Shown: in pieces, positions 21,895 to 33,800 of the stretch
How positions within the stretch are numbered: position 1 is the first letter of the stretch
Layout: the number at the start of each line of letters is the position of its first letter
Assembly: GCF_036588685.1 (NCBI RefSeq)
Contig: NC_086381.1
Span: 54,807,431 to 54,871,430 of the forward strand
Direction of reading: 5' to 3'
Source: Mytilus trossulus
Taxonomy: Eukaryota; Mollusca; Bivalvia; Mytilida; Mytilidae
DNA length: 64,000 nt
The notes under the pieces: generated by a model
What the model saw: the letters and a program-made list of their open reading frames with translations, nothing else
The model's database searches: none
What the model was told of the DNA's origin: nothing
Program-made: the position numbers and the translations under genes

Positions 21895-24800
21895 AAAACT
21901 AAATATATGTTCCTTAAACTGTCAAGGCTTAGGGCAAAAAGAAAAGAGAGAAAGATTAAACCTATGGTGCAAAAACCAAAAATGTAATATTTTATTCATA
22001 CAAGAATCACACTTTATTGAAAAACATGAAAATGTCATAAACAATGAGATAAAAGGGAAACTTTACCATAGTTTTGGAAATTCACAATCAAGAGGCGTAA
22101 CAATTCTTATAAAAGATAACATAAAATATAAAACTATTAATGAAACTAGAGATAATGATGGAAGAATAATACTCATTAACATAGAACTTGATGGTAATAT
22201 TTTTACGCTACTGAATGTATATGCTCCGAACATTCGTCGAAATAGAAACTCTTTTTTCAAAAAAGTAAACAATATCATTAACAATAACCGCTTAGGAATA
22301 TTAATAATGGGGGGTGATATGAATGAAAGTTTAACTTCTTTTGATAGAAAAAGTATTAGCCCTTATAATCAAAATAAACCTGTTAACAGTTTAAAGCAAC
22401 TTATAAAAAAATATAAACTTATTGATATTTGGAGAGAACTAAATCAAAACAGCAGTCAATTAACATGGAGAAGAAAAAACAATAGAAGTGTTGCAAGCAG
22501 AATTGATTTTTTTCTAATAAGCCCAGATATAAGACCGCACATAATATCAGCAGACATAAGACCTGCACTAATATCACATACAGATCATCAAGCAATCTCT
22601 TTACAAATAAGACTTAAAGCTCAAAATAAAGGCAAAGGATTCTTTAAGATAAATAACAGTATACTGAATGATACAAAATACAAAGAAATAATAATTAAAC
22701 TAATTGATTCATCAAGAAAAAATACTCACCAAAAATAATGATCCTCGAGTTACTTGGGACATTTTCAAAACTGAAGTAAGGGAGGTAACCATTGCATACT
22801 GCAAACAAAAGGCTGCTGAAAGTAAAAATGAAATTAAACATTTAGAAAATAAGTTAAAATTCTTCAATGAAAAATCAAGTAATTCTCAACATCTTAAAAA
22901 AGAAATAAATAATGTAGAAAACAATTTACAAAATTTATATGTAAAAGAAACTAGAGGTGCACAAATTAGATCCCGAGTCAGATGGGCAGAGGAAGGGGAA
23001 AAAAACACAAAATATTTTTTGGGTCTTGAAAAATCAAGACAAACCAAGAAAACCATTTCCGCCCTTAGAAATGACCATGGTAATATTGTTACAGACGCGT
23101 CGGATATTCTTATTCTAGGGAAAAATTACTACCAAAATTTGTATAAAAGTACTAAACCGGACCCTTCAGAAATAAAAAATTATATAAGTCAAACAAAGAT
23201 AGATCACTCACTATCCAATAATGACAGTGAACTATTGGGGGGCAACCTAACATTAGAAGAATGTACAAATGCTATATTTAACATGAAACTAAATAAATCC
23301 CCTGGACTAGATGGTCTCAGTGTAGAATTTTATCGAACATTTTGGCCATACCTGAAAGAATCTGCAGTGAAAGTATTTAATACATGTTATGAAAAAGAAG
23401 AAATGACAACTCTCCAAAAAATAGGTGTTATCTCCTTATTATATAAAAAAAAATGATCCATTATCATTAGATAACTACAGGCCAATCACTTTATTAAATG
23501 TAGACACTAAGCTTATGGCCTATGCCTTAGCGCAAAGATTAAAGATAGTGTTGTCCAAAATTATTCATAGCGATCAGAATGGATATATAAAAAATCGGTA
23601 CATAGGTTTTAACATTCGCCAGATTCAAGATATTATAGACTACTCAGAAAAATTTAATATAGATGGGGTTTTATTGTTCATAGACTTTTCCAAAGCCTTT
23701 GATTCTTTAGAATGGCCCTTCATGTATGAATCTCTACTAAAATTTGGAATACCACACTCCTTCTTAAAATGGGTTAAAACGTTATACAATGATACTAAAG
23801 GATGCCTGTCTAATAACGGCTGGATCTCAGAAACCTATAGTCTTCACCGTGGTATAAAACAAGGATGTCCGTTAAGTTCTCTTATTTTTGTTATAGCAGT
23901 TGAAATTCTGGCCTGTAGGGTAAGACAAGATTCAAACATTAAAGGGTTTCAAATTAAACTTGATGAAAAAACGCATAGTTTAAAAATTTCCCAATTGGCT
24001 GATGACACAACACTCTTTCTCAGTTCAAAAAATGAAATACACCAAGCACTAAACCTAATAGAAATATTTGGAACACTTTCTGGTTTGAAACTGAATAAAT
24101 CTAAAACAGAAGGTATATGGTTAGGTAGACTTAAACATTGTAAAGAAAATATTGAAAATATACACTGGAGCAAAGAACCAATTAAAAGTCTAGGTGTTTA
24201 CTTCGGATTAGATAAAAGTGAATGTGACAAATTAAATATTGAAAAAACAATGAAACAGACAAAAAAATTAATACTTGATTGGGAAAAAAGAAATTTAACC
24301 ATGATAGGACGAATAACAGTTGTTAAGTCGCTTATTTTACCTAATCTTACTTTTTTAGCTTCGGTTGTTTCAATACCCCAAATGTACATAAAAGATTTTA
24401 AAAAACTTATTTATAATTTTATATGGAATAATAAACAAGAAAAGGTAAAACGCTCAACACTTACCAAAGATTACACAAATGGAGGTCTAAAAATGACCGA
24501 TATTGATTGCTTCTTAAATGCAATAAATATTTCATGGGTTAAACGATTAACGGCAAAAGAATTTGCTAATTGGAAAGTTATTCCAACATATTATTTCAAT
24601 AAATTTGGTAAAAACAACCTTATATTTCATATGATGCCTGACAACATAAAATCATTACCTAATTTAAGTAATGTTCTACCTTCATTTTACTTGAACATAT
24701 TAAAGAGCTGGTATGAAGCATATAATACACCAACAAGTAATACGCCTATCATAAATTTTAGAAATATTAGGCAGCAAATATTGTGGGGTAATAAAAATAT

Positions 24801-25683
24801 AAAATTTAAAGGAAAATGTTTAGTTTATCCAAATTGGATAAAAGATGGTATTATTTTCATTAATGATATAATTGACCAAAAAGGGCACATATCACAAAAA
24901 CTTATATTGGAGAAACTAACCTCAAAAACCAATTGGATCTCAGAACTTTTAAAATTGAAAAATTGCATTCCAAAAGAATGGGTTAGTACATTAAAATCTG
25001 ACAAATCTTTGAAAACTTCTGTAAAAACAAAATTAAACTTGTCCTTGACTGTTAAAAAAAAACCAGAACTAATTGAAAATATGTCATCCAAAGATATATA
25101 TAACTATTTAAATAACAAAAATGAGGAGAGACCACTAGGGTTCTCCAAATGGAAAAATATCTTTCATCTAGAATCAATCACTCCAATAAATAATGTGCTT
25201 CAATTTACTTTTACCTATTTAATTAATAACAAATATAAAATGTTAAGATGGAAATTACTCCATTTCATCCTACCATGTAAACAATTATTACTACAATGGC
25301 ACATACAAGAAACAAGTATGTGTGACTTGTGTAACGTGACTGAAGATTACGAACACTTTTTTCTCAAATGTCAATTCTTTCATGAATTTTGGAAGAAAAT
25401 ATATGTACTTGTAAACAAAATCAAAATTGGGTCACATATTTTTAATTTTAAAACTTTAGTACTTGGCTATAAAATACATGATCCTATGTATAATGATATA
25501 AATCTCTTCCTAACTGTCTTATTATATTCAATTCATAAAAGCACTCATATATCAAATTATAAACAAAAAGACATAGACGCTTATGCAGTTTTCAGAAATG
25601 AATTTTTAAAAACATACGAAATTAACATATATATTAATGCTAAAAACAGCAAATTTTTAAATGATGTAAAAAGATACATATGA
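21887..25683 (+). pseudogene. LINE ORF2 endonuclease-reverse transcriptase, two frameshifts
   Basis: This encodes the enzyme that nicks target DNA and copies the element's RNA. The N-terminal APE-type endonuclease (21887-22620) keeps its motifs LNCQGLG, QESHF, NVYAPN, GGDMNE, RIDFF and HTDHQ. The reverse transcriptase follows with KSPGLDGLSVEFY (about 23300), FIDFSKAFDSLEW (23682), GIKQGCPLSS (23855) and QLADDTTLF (23995). Near the C-terminus is CDLCN...HFFLKC (25322-25370), the usual L1/Tx1 terminal finger. The reading frame shifts between 22704 and 22738 and again at an A run near 23445-23453. Apart from these it is open. The shifts lie at or beside A runs, so assembly or sequencing error is possible. 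Confidence 0.92.
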
Positions 25684-26184
25684 TCATGAATAGCTAGATA
25701 TAATATTTTTTTTTTCATGTATAAAATTTGTGTAACAAAAGTTGACAATATATGATCTGAGCACGTGGTAATAAACCAAAACAGCATGCTTTGTGAAAAT
25801 GTACAGAATTTTGTCTCAAAATACTTTTACACACACTTTATCACTTAATCAAATGAACTTCCAACTACAATGTCGACACTTACCACATGTAATTTTTAAC
25901 TAAAGTTGAAGTTGTTCGTGTGTATCAATAAAACATATAAATTAATCCGGACAATTGATCAACCAGCTTCAACGGTTTTCATCAATAAGGTTAAGGTCAA
26001 CGATCATAAAGTTTTAATCTTTTGAAACAAAACCGGACAAAACTGTACACTTTCCGTAATCAAGAAACAATATAGTTTGTAAAATGTATGTAATAACCAT
26101 GAACTGTAAAACTAACAAGCTATGATCTTATATATGAATTCACTGAATAAATTCCCTGGTTATCCAGTGACTAATTCACAGGGA

Positions 26185-26212
26185 TACTCGGCCAACTGCT
26201 GTAGGTCGAGTA
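26185..26212 (+). other. 3' stem-loop of the LINE
   Basis: TACTCGGCC and GGTCGAGTA pair as a 9-bp stem (one G-T pair) around a 10-base loop, about 50 bases before the poly(A) tail. 3' stem-loops are recognised by the reverse transcriptase in several LINE clades; whether this one is used is inference. Confidence 0.5.
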
Positions 26213-26239
26213 ATTTGTTACAACAGCAAAGTAAAGTGC

Positions 26240-26255
26240 AATAAAGACATTATTT

Positions 26256-26300
<45 letters not shown>
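26240..26300 (+). terminator. Polyadenylation signal and poly(A) tail of the LINE
   Basis: AATAAA at 26240-26245 is followed 15 bases later by an uninterrupted A run (26260-26300). This marks the 3' end of the retrotransposed copy. Confidence 0.9.
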
Positions 26301-26304
<4 letters not shown>

Positions 26305-27349
26305 TTACGTATCAATATTTTGAATAAAAGGAGGACATGCTGGCACCCTAAACTTATGTGAACAATAATTTGTTTTTTTTGTATTGCAATATTGTTGTCT
26401 ATTGTATTGTACATATGCAAACGTAGAACGAAGAAAATAGAAAAACAAACTTCAAATTCGTTTGACTCATTTTAAATTATAATAATTGTAAAAATAGTCT
26501 TCATGTTTATACATGAGCATCAAACTCGTACAACCTATTTTCTACTGGTACTGTCATCGTGTTTATGGACTGATTAAAACTGTGACTTGGAATTCAAAAT
26601 TTAATTAAAACATGTGTATTTGTATAAACAAAGGTCATAGTCAGTTCACGATAACTATTAACTGTACAACTATTAACTCGTTGGCATGTTTATCTCATTG
26701 AAGTATACAGACTTTGCTATGCAAGATATTATATTTACTTTTACATATTATTAACTATGTGGCGATAGAGTGTTTGCAAAACGTTTAACAATGTTATTTT
26801 TTTAGATAGAGTTTTATCTATACTATTAAACGAGAAGACCTCATTTTTGGTGTCGCTTCTCTTCTTTCCACAATAAATTAATCAACACGGTTCTGTGTCC
26901 CATAGATACAGTACATATTGCCATTTGTCATCCATTCATATGATTATTCAGATTAAGTTATTTTGGGAGAAAAACAAGAAAAAAGGATATTGTCCCGTCA
27001 TTGGACGAAATGTTAAGTCAGATTAGACTTCCGGTTTGCGTTTTTCTGTATACTTTGAACATACATGTACAAAGAATAAAGTGTATTTTCAGAATTCTAT
27101 CTGCTATCATTTTCAAGTTTACTATCCACGGCAGTCACAGAGTTTATTAAATAGAGAGGGTCTGTATACTATATCAATGACCACTATGGATCGATTAGTA
27201 AACTTAGAATTGAAAGAAATTACACTATATTTATATAGTAATGAATGTTCATAATATACAGATAAGCGCTAAAAATATTCATGTGAACTTTTGATACCTT
27301 TTCTGAAATTCTCCAGTCATTAAATCTTTAACAAAATTCATTGATTACA

Positions 27350-27640
27350 AAAAAAAAGAAAGATGTGGTATGATTGCCATGTTGAGACAACTCTCCACAA
27401 GAGACCAATATGACACAGATATCAACAACTATAGGTTACCGTACGACCTTCAACAACGAACAAAGCCCATAACGCATACTCAGCTTTAAAAGGCCCCGAA
27501 CTGACAATGTAAAACAATTCAAACCAGAAAACTAGCGGCCTTATTTATGTACAAAAAAATGAACGAAAAAAAGATATGTAACACATAAACAAACAACAAC
27601 CACTGAATTACAGGCTCCTTACTTGAATGTTCATAACATA
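27350..27640 (+). repeat. Dispersed mussel repeat, GAGACAACTCTCC family
   Basis: It contains 'gatgtggtatgattgccat', 'gagacaactctcca' and a ...ggcccc... block in the same order as the copies at 31870-32115, 57685-57990 and 59500-59725. It resembles a short interspersed element, but no Pol III boxes were established. Confidence 0.75.
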
Positions 27641-27729
27641 CTAAATGTATGTTCATATTGAAATTGATAGAAAACCAAAAAATGGGAATATTGGAAATAA
27701 AGGAAGAGGGATAAAAAACAACATGTTCC

Positions 27730-27945
27730 TGTCCCCAATAAGAGGAGGGATATGACCTTTATCGGGACTCCGGGATCGGGTATTTTTAATCTCTGGATTT
27801 CGGTTTTGATCCTTTCGGGATCCGGGAATTCCTTTTTTGAATTTCGGGACCTCGGGATTTCGTTTTTTAAGCCCGGGATTTCGGGGTTTTATTTTTTAAA
27901 GCCCGGGATTTCGGGATCAGGACCCCTCCTATCCCCCTTCAATAA
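27730..27945 (+). repeat. CGGGAT-rich dispersed repeat
   Basis: Repeated 'gggatttcggg' variants end in 'gggatcaggacccctcct'. It is related to 16880-17085 and 39500-39670 and lies within the Helitron. Confidence 0.75.
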
Positions 27946-28211
27946 CCTATGACTTATGATATTTTTGCTGAAATTTTCCAGTCCTTTAATATTTTACAAA
28001 ATTCTTCCAACAACACTTTACATACTTTAAACTACGCTCTGAATGCCCGCGATTTCGCGGGTGTGTTCTAGTATGTTTTATATAAACTAGAAAGCTATAT
28101 GTGTTTTTATCAGATATAACAGTCTTCACATATTGTTAACTGTACAAAATGAAATACAGTAAGTAATAGTTTTGTATAAATTCACTTTTTGGGAAAACAA
28201 CGTATAATTAA

Positions 28212-28371
28212 GAAATAATTCATGGGGGCTTGAATATATCTAGATTTTACCACGGGTTGGCCCTTTATGACAAATATTTTACCTTGAGCGATAGCGAGGG
28301 GTAAAATATCGGCATAAAGGGACAACCCGTGGTAAAATCTAAATACATTCAAGCCCCCATGAATTATTTCG
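28212..28371. mobile_element. Foldback/MITE-like palindrome, ~72-bp arms
   Basis: Arms 28212-28283 and 28300-28370 are inverted repeats with few mismatches around a 16-base centre (ttgagcgatagcgagg). Both arms include 'gattttaccacgggtt'. No flanking duplication was settled. A further 'attttaccacgggt' near 28790 suggests a relative. Confidence 0.75.
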
Positions 28372-28374
28372 ATT

Positions 28375-29370
28375 CTAATAGAACAAATACGGTAATTATT
28401 TTAGATCGAAGCGCTCTAGGTGATGGCATTTTTTGCCGTTCCAATAAATAAACGCACTGTTAAATTGACGTAAAATAACGGAGCAAACTAAATGAATGAT
28501 GATGCTCAAACTATTTATTGTAACATAATTTAGATAATTTTAGATGAATCTAATTATTATTGTACTTACATGTCTCATATGTATACAAAAAATGGCTAAT
28601 ATAACTCATTTTAGCATCATTTGTTTACGTTTCCTTGTGATGATTTTCCGTTTCACAAGCGTGTATTTTCCCGTAAATTGCTTTTATTCTGACGTCATTG
28701 TTCTATGACGTCGAGTAGCTCATTCATAAAAAAAAACATATGACGTGGGAGAACAGTCGGAACAGCCCTTACAATATATTCATATTTTACCACGGGTGTG
28801 TACTCAAAGCGTTTGAAGGACGTCATGTTAGAATGAGTGATAACTTATTTCATTTATTTCAGAGCTACCGAGGGAGTGTTGGTTTCATTCTTTCTTCTTC
28901 ATAAATTTGTTAAAGGTGTTTTTCTTTTGTGTTGAGCCAGGCCCAGTAATTGAAGTTTATATAATAGAATAAGCAGGCATAATAAAAAACATCATTGGAG
29001 ATATATTGATGCCGGCAAAAAGAGTAGATGTTTTGTTACTACTACTAACTGTAAACTTGGAAATATAAATTTGCCACGTTTAAACTTAAAACTTTCTTTT
29101 AGATTTGAGTTTGAAGTTTTAAACTATATTATAACATTGATTTTAAGTTGCTAGTAATAATACTAGCAAGGTTAAAATCCCACGAGCCATAACATGCATT
29201 CTAGCCTTTGGAGATACTATAGTCAAAGAGTTGAATATAATTGAACATATTTAATTTATAAAAACTAAAACCAAATGTAGTTAAACATATCTATGAAGTC
29301 ATCAAACAATGAAACGTTGTTTTTTTAGCATACACATTGCATTGTCAAGCAGCTGTAGTGGAATTCAGTG
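28375..29370. other. No gene seen
   Basis: AT-rich non-coding sequence with no exon-like segment. It contains the isolated 'attttaccacgggt' copy near 28790. Confidence 0.5.
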
Positions 29371-29398
29371 TAATAAAATCAAAGGTACCAATTTTCTT

Positions 29399-29444
29399 GC
29401 ACCAGATGCTCATTTCGACAATACATGTCTCTTCAGTAATGCTC
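29399..29444 (-). ncRNA. Hammerhead ribozyme, all core bases conserved
   Basis: On the minus strand the core is CTGAAGA (29436-29430; consensus CUGANGA), then stem II GACA...TGTC, then GAAA, a 2-bp stem III (AT/AT) with a 4-base loop (GAGC), and a cleavage triplet ATC followed by TGGTGC. Stem I pairs GCATTA with TGGTGC in six pairs, two of them G-U. The self-cleavage site would lie between 29405 and 29404. The very short stem III is the form reported for hammerheads in mobile elements of animals. It is embedded in a dispersed repeat (about 29375-29510). A related plus-strand copy is at 33741-33780. Activity is inferred from the conserved bases only. Confidence 0.75.
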
Positions 29445-30533
29445 GTGGCCATAATATTTGAAATCCAAAGCTTATAAAAAAGATGAAGAGCTATAACTAA
29501 AAGTTCATACAGAGATTACAATACAATATAACATGCACTTTATTTCTAGTGATAAATAAAATGCCTACACCTCCTCAAAACATAACTGCAAATATGTACT
29601 TTTTGTAACCGTTTATTTTGAAAGATAATTGTTTCCTATGTCACTTTAAGTGTAAAATATTGTTTGAAAGACTTGATGTAATAAGATAAAGCTGTAAAGA
29701 TGTAAGGGCGAATAAAAAAAACAATAACAAACTGTGTTTGTTGCATAATAATGCAATCATATGAGAAGTGCTCTTTTGCACACATGTTTTGAATTATGGT
29801 TCCCCTATATAACTCTTATTCTTTTGCATTCCTCATTAGATTATACGTTTAAAATTGAATAAAGAGATAATTGCGATTCATACTATTTAAAATGCATGTT
29901 ATGTCATGAATGTTTCACTGTATTTACCCTTTGCTTCCTACATGTCCTAGTCTTAATCATTTGTTTACTTCCTGCCTTGTTGAGCTGTATGTACTCTGTT
30001 TACACAATCATATGCTAAAACACGACTAAAGTCAGGATGCGTTCTTAGAAATATTTTGAAGCACTACATCACATATAATGTCTGAACAAGTGCGACACTC
30101 GTCCATTTAATAATTATTTCAATCACATACGTCCTTTTCCAATTTGAATTTTTATAGTGTTTTAAGGGTTTTCAAAATAGCATTGTATGCAAAGCAGATT
30201 CACAGATATTAAGCACTTTGAATAAACATATGAATAAGATATAGTATTAACACAAATCTGCTTCCTAATTGTCATGAGTGTTAGTATCATCGCATTCAAA
30301 ACGGTCACTAGCAGTGACATTGCTAAGGGGTACAAAACCCTCATTGGTTCCTTTTTCACAAGTGTTACCTAATGAATTGTTTTTTTACTTGTTGACGTTA
30401 TTCCTCCCTTTTGTATCTTTGGTTTCGATACCACATTTTAATAATATCATAAAACTTTATTGACGTTTGTTTGATGTTGTTTTATTGAACTTAGTGTATG
30501 TCAATACAAAGGAGTCACGGTACATGTAAACAT

Positions 30534-30746
30534 ATGAAGTGTTGTTTATTTTTGTTAGTTCCTATTTTGTTTATTGGAATTGACCGTCATTTTTCATCAA
30601 AAAATATTTTTGTCTCCTTAAAAAAGCAGACACGATTAAGTTGCAAAGCTTGGTTTATTTACGTTGAGTGCACATTTACAGTCATTCACATCAGTTTTTC
30701 AATCACTTTTCTATTTATATTGTCCAAATCGTTACTATGTAATTAA
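30534..30746 (+). CDS. Doubtful small secreted-protein ORF
   Basis: The ATG at 30534 opens 70 codons beginning MKCCLFLLVPILFIGI, a good signal peptide, followed by a basic stretch (SLKKQTRLSCK) and a second hydrophobic stretch. It runs convergently toward the 3' end of the defensin-like gene. No promoter or homologue is recognised, and the length is not remarkable for chance. Confidence 0.2.
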   Translation: MKCCLFLLVPILFIGIDRHFSSKNIFVSLKKQTRLSCKAWFIYVECTFTVIHISFSITFLFILSKSLLCN

Positions 30747-30841
30747 TAGTAGTTGCATCAAAACTTTTATTCTTGTTCTTTTTGCTCAAATGCGTTTCAT
30801 GTGTTTATAATAAGTTTCTCGTTGATTTTGTATACCAGCTT

Positions 30842-33800
30842 TCATCCATATCTATATCCACCTGCAATGGAGAAAAACAACTAGTGCATATATGAACTAT
30901 AGATGCATATTTATGGTGGTAACTAACACTCAAACTTAAATACATTTGGCTCGTTTAATTTTCTTAAAATTTTGACAAAGTATTTACTTTGGCCCTTTAA
31001 CAAAAATATAAAAAATTGAAAAAAATTGAACCAACTGTTTTATCAGAAAAATTACACTGATTATATAGCAGTTTGACAAACACCAATTTTGATCATTGAA
31101 AAGCTAAATATTCCCTAAACACCACAATGTAAATAAAACGTTTAGATGACTTTACAGATTTATCTCCCTGTAGTGTTAAGTACCACCTTTGGACCGTATG
31201 CCATTACACAGTTTTTTATGCTTTCATAAGCTCAAAGTCTTATTCATTGCTTTTGGTGTAAATGAAATATAATTAGTCTTTGCCGTGTTTGCCGTAAGAA
31301 CTTTTCATAAAGTAGAACATATATATTAGGTACATCAACATATTTAAACGACTAACAATAAATGTCAGTATATAACAAAATTGAATTAGACATGCACATA
31401 TTTGACCAACATACGTCTACAACAAAGGCTCCAGTTGTAAATAGCTCCAATTAGTTACAAGATGATGCAGGGATCCGAATATTTAAATGAATAAAAGGAT
31501 TCACCTAAATGAAACAGCAAACTAACAACAAAATTACCATCACGAGATTAAAGAGCAACACATCTCATCTTACGACCAGCATGTGTTCATACATGTATAG
31601 CATATGAAGCTCAAAATAGACCTGATTTTTTAACAGCTGTATAACATATGCATAATATTTATCGTTTATAACCAACTTTCAAAATAAAATGTTAAAGTAT
31701 GCAGGTTAGAGCTCTACCTGTGAAATTCCGACCTTGCATCGTGTTTAAACGCATTAAATTCATAAACATATTGTATATCTACAGGCGTATTATAACAACT
31801 AGTACAGGAACCGCACTCATCTCTTAAATAACGAAATCATATAAGATACATTGTAAACATGGTATATAGATATAGGAAGATGTGGTGTGAGTGCCAATGA
31901 GACAACTCGCCATCCAAACAACAGTTCAAAAAGTAAACCATTATAGGTTAAAGTACGGCCTTTAACACGGAGCCTTGGCTATAAAGGGCCCCAAAATTAC
32001 TAGTGTAAAACCATTCAAACGAGAAAACCAACGGTCTAATCTATATAAACAAAACGAGAAACAAAAAACACGTATATATTACATAAACAAACGACAACTA
32101 CTGTACATATTACACATATTTAATAAAATTGTCAAAACATTCTCGTATAGTAATTACCAAAATTGTAAAACATATCGTGTTGTCTGCAATCTTCATTACT
32201 TGACTTTAAAATCAATCAAAGCGTGGAAGCTTATGATACAGAAAAAAATAACAAATTTATATTTTCAAAAATATGAACACATATCGCTTCAGTTCTGAAG
32301 GACATTTAATATAAAAAAGTAGAATATTATGTTTCCTCCTGATATTCGTGTTATTTTTTTATGGTCGACCTTATGATCATGATCTTACTTATCTGATTAT
32401 TTCTATATTTTTCAAGGCTTTTATATTTACTTATTTACTATAAGATTTGAGCATGTAAATAAGCAGATGTATAAAAATATTTGGGACTTACACTTATAGC
32501 ATAAACAACGCTTTGCACCCCAATGGCAATATCCACCTTTGCATCCAATACCAACGCAGCAGCCAGAACATTTGCAGTTACCAGAATAATGCAAACATAG
32601 TTTGTGGCATGGGCTATAAGTTCCTTTGGATTTTATGACACCTGAAAAGAAATGCGACTCTGAATAATCTAAATATATGTAAACCTATATATGATTTTAT
32701 TATTTTTGCTTTGCCATTGCACAACTTTATCTTGACCTAGTAAATCAGATATATACTGAATATGTATGTATATACTATTTTAATTTTTGAATTGATTCAT
32801 TTATATTTGGTGATCGTGAGATATGCCTACGTTCAGATATATAGCATACCCATAATGGATATTGATGCATGATGTTTTCAAAATCAAAGTTGTACACTTT
32901 AAATGTGTATATTATGGTGCAATAACAAAATAACATGAACACATATACGCTTTGTTTACAACCTAACTTTAACCATCACTTCACATTTAAACTTGTGTTA
33001 CTGTTACTGTTTTAGTTGCTTCCGTAGAGCTTGTATGTCATTGAGCAACAGTAGCTGCACAGTGTCATATTCTAAGCTTTCTCTTAAACATTTTTGTTGG
33101 TGAAATAGTTGAATTATGTTGAACATGTTAAAGGTATATACGACTTTGGTATGAATATGTATACATTTAATACTTTGAGCTTGAAGACAACTTTTTTTAT
33201 GATTCTGGTAGTGAATAATTCAAGACTTAAATTTCATGGTCATTTTGATCTTTCCATTATATGGTTTTTTAATAAACATTTTCATTTGTTACCTGCATAG
33301 CATTTTGCATACATAATTGAAATGTTTAACCCTAAGTTTCTTTATATTTTTTTTTAGAATCGGCTACGACCATCATCAGACTGAAAGTCTTGAAATGACG
33401 ACATAACGTATTGTTTAAACAGAAGATGTGTTAATGTCAACTTGACTGAGTGAGATTAAATTTCGTGTAGAAGTGTCTTCTTTTTTGTTTTATGGTTTGA
33501 ACCGTTATTTAGTTAGTTCATACGATACACCAATACTTTGTGTTTAATTCCTAATATCAATTGTATGGTCATTCTTTTAAATATCCTGTTACAAAACTTG
33601 GATTTTTTTTTTTAAACTAAGGATTTTCTTATCCCAGGAATAGATTACCTTAGAGTATTTGGTCTAACTTTTTTGAAATTAAGGTCCTCACAGTTCTTCA
33701 ACTTTGTACTTGTATGGTTTAAAACTATTTTGATCTGAACGTCACTGATGAGTCTACTGAAGACTAAACGCGTGTCTTGCGTTTTCAATTATAATTCTGG

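Larger units (their letters stand above)
19377..26300 (+). mobile_element. L1/Tx1-type non-LTR retrotransposon, near full length
   Basis: On the plus strand the order is ORF1 with CCHC knuckles, a ~1.2-kb inter-ORF region, an APE endonuclease and reverse transcriptase ORF2, a 577-bp 3' UTR, AATAAA and a 41-base poly(A) tail. The RT motifs and the terminal CCHC-type finger place it in the L1/Tx1 group. The start given is the ORF1 ATG; the true 5' end lies upstream and is unknown. ORF2 carries two frameshifts, so this copy is probably inactive. Confidence 0.93.
26817..28071 (+). mobile_element. Non-autonomous Helitron
   Basis: The left end is TCTATACTATTAAACGAG, the usual Helitron 5' form. The right end is a GC hairpin (CCCGCGATTTCGCGGG, 28046-28061) followed by GTGTTCTAG. 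The element sits between A (26816) and T (28072), as Helitrons do. It has no Rep/helicase gene. Its interior contains a dispersed repeat (27350-27640) and a cggga-rich repeat (27730-27945), either captured or inserted. The small open frames inside are not considered genes. Confidence 0.8.

Noticed and set aside
26300-26330. Target-site duplication for the LINE
   Set aside because: No convincing copy of the bases after the poly(A) tail was found upstream of ORF1, so the 5' boundary is left open.
27752-27952. 66-codon plus-strand ORF with repeated GISFFKPGISG-like text
   Set aside because: The text is a translation of the cggga-rich repeat, not a structural protein.
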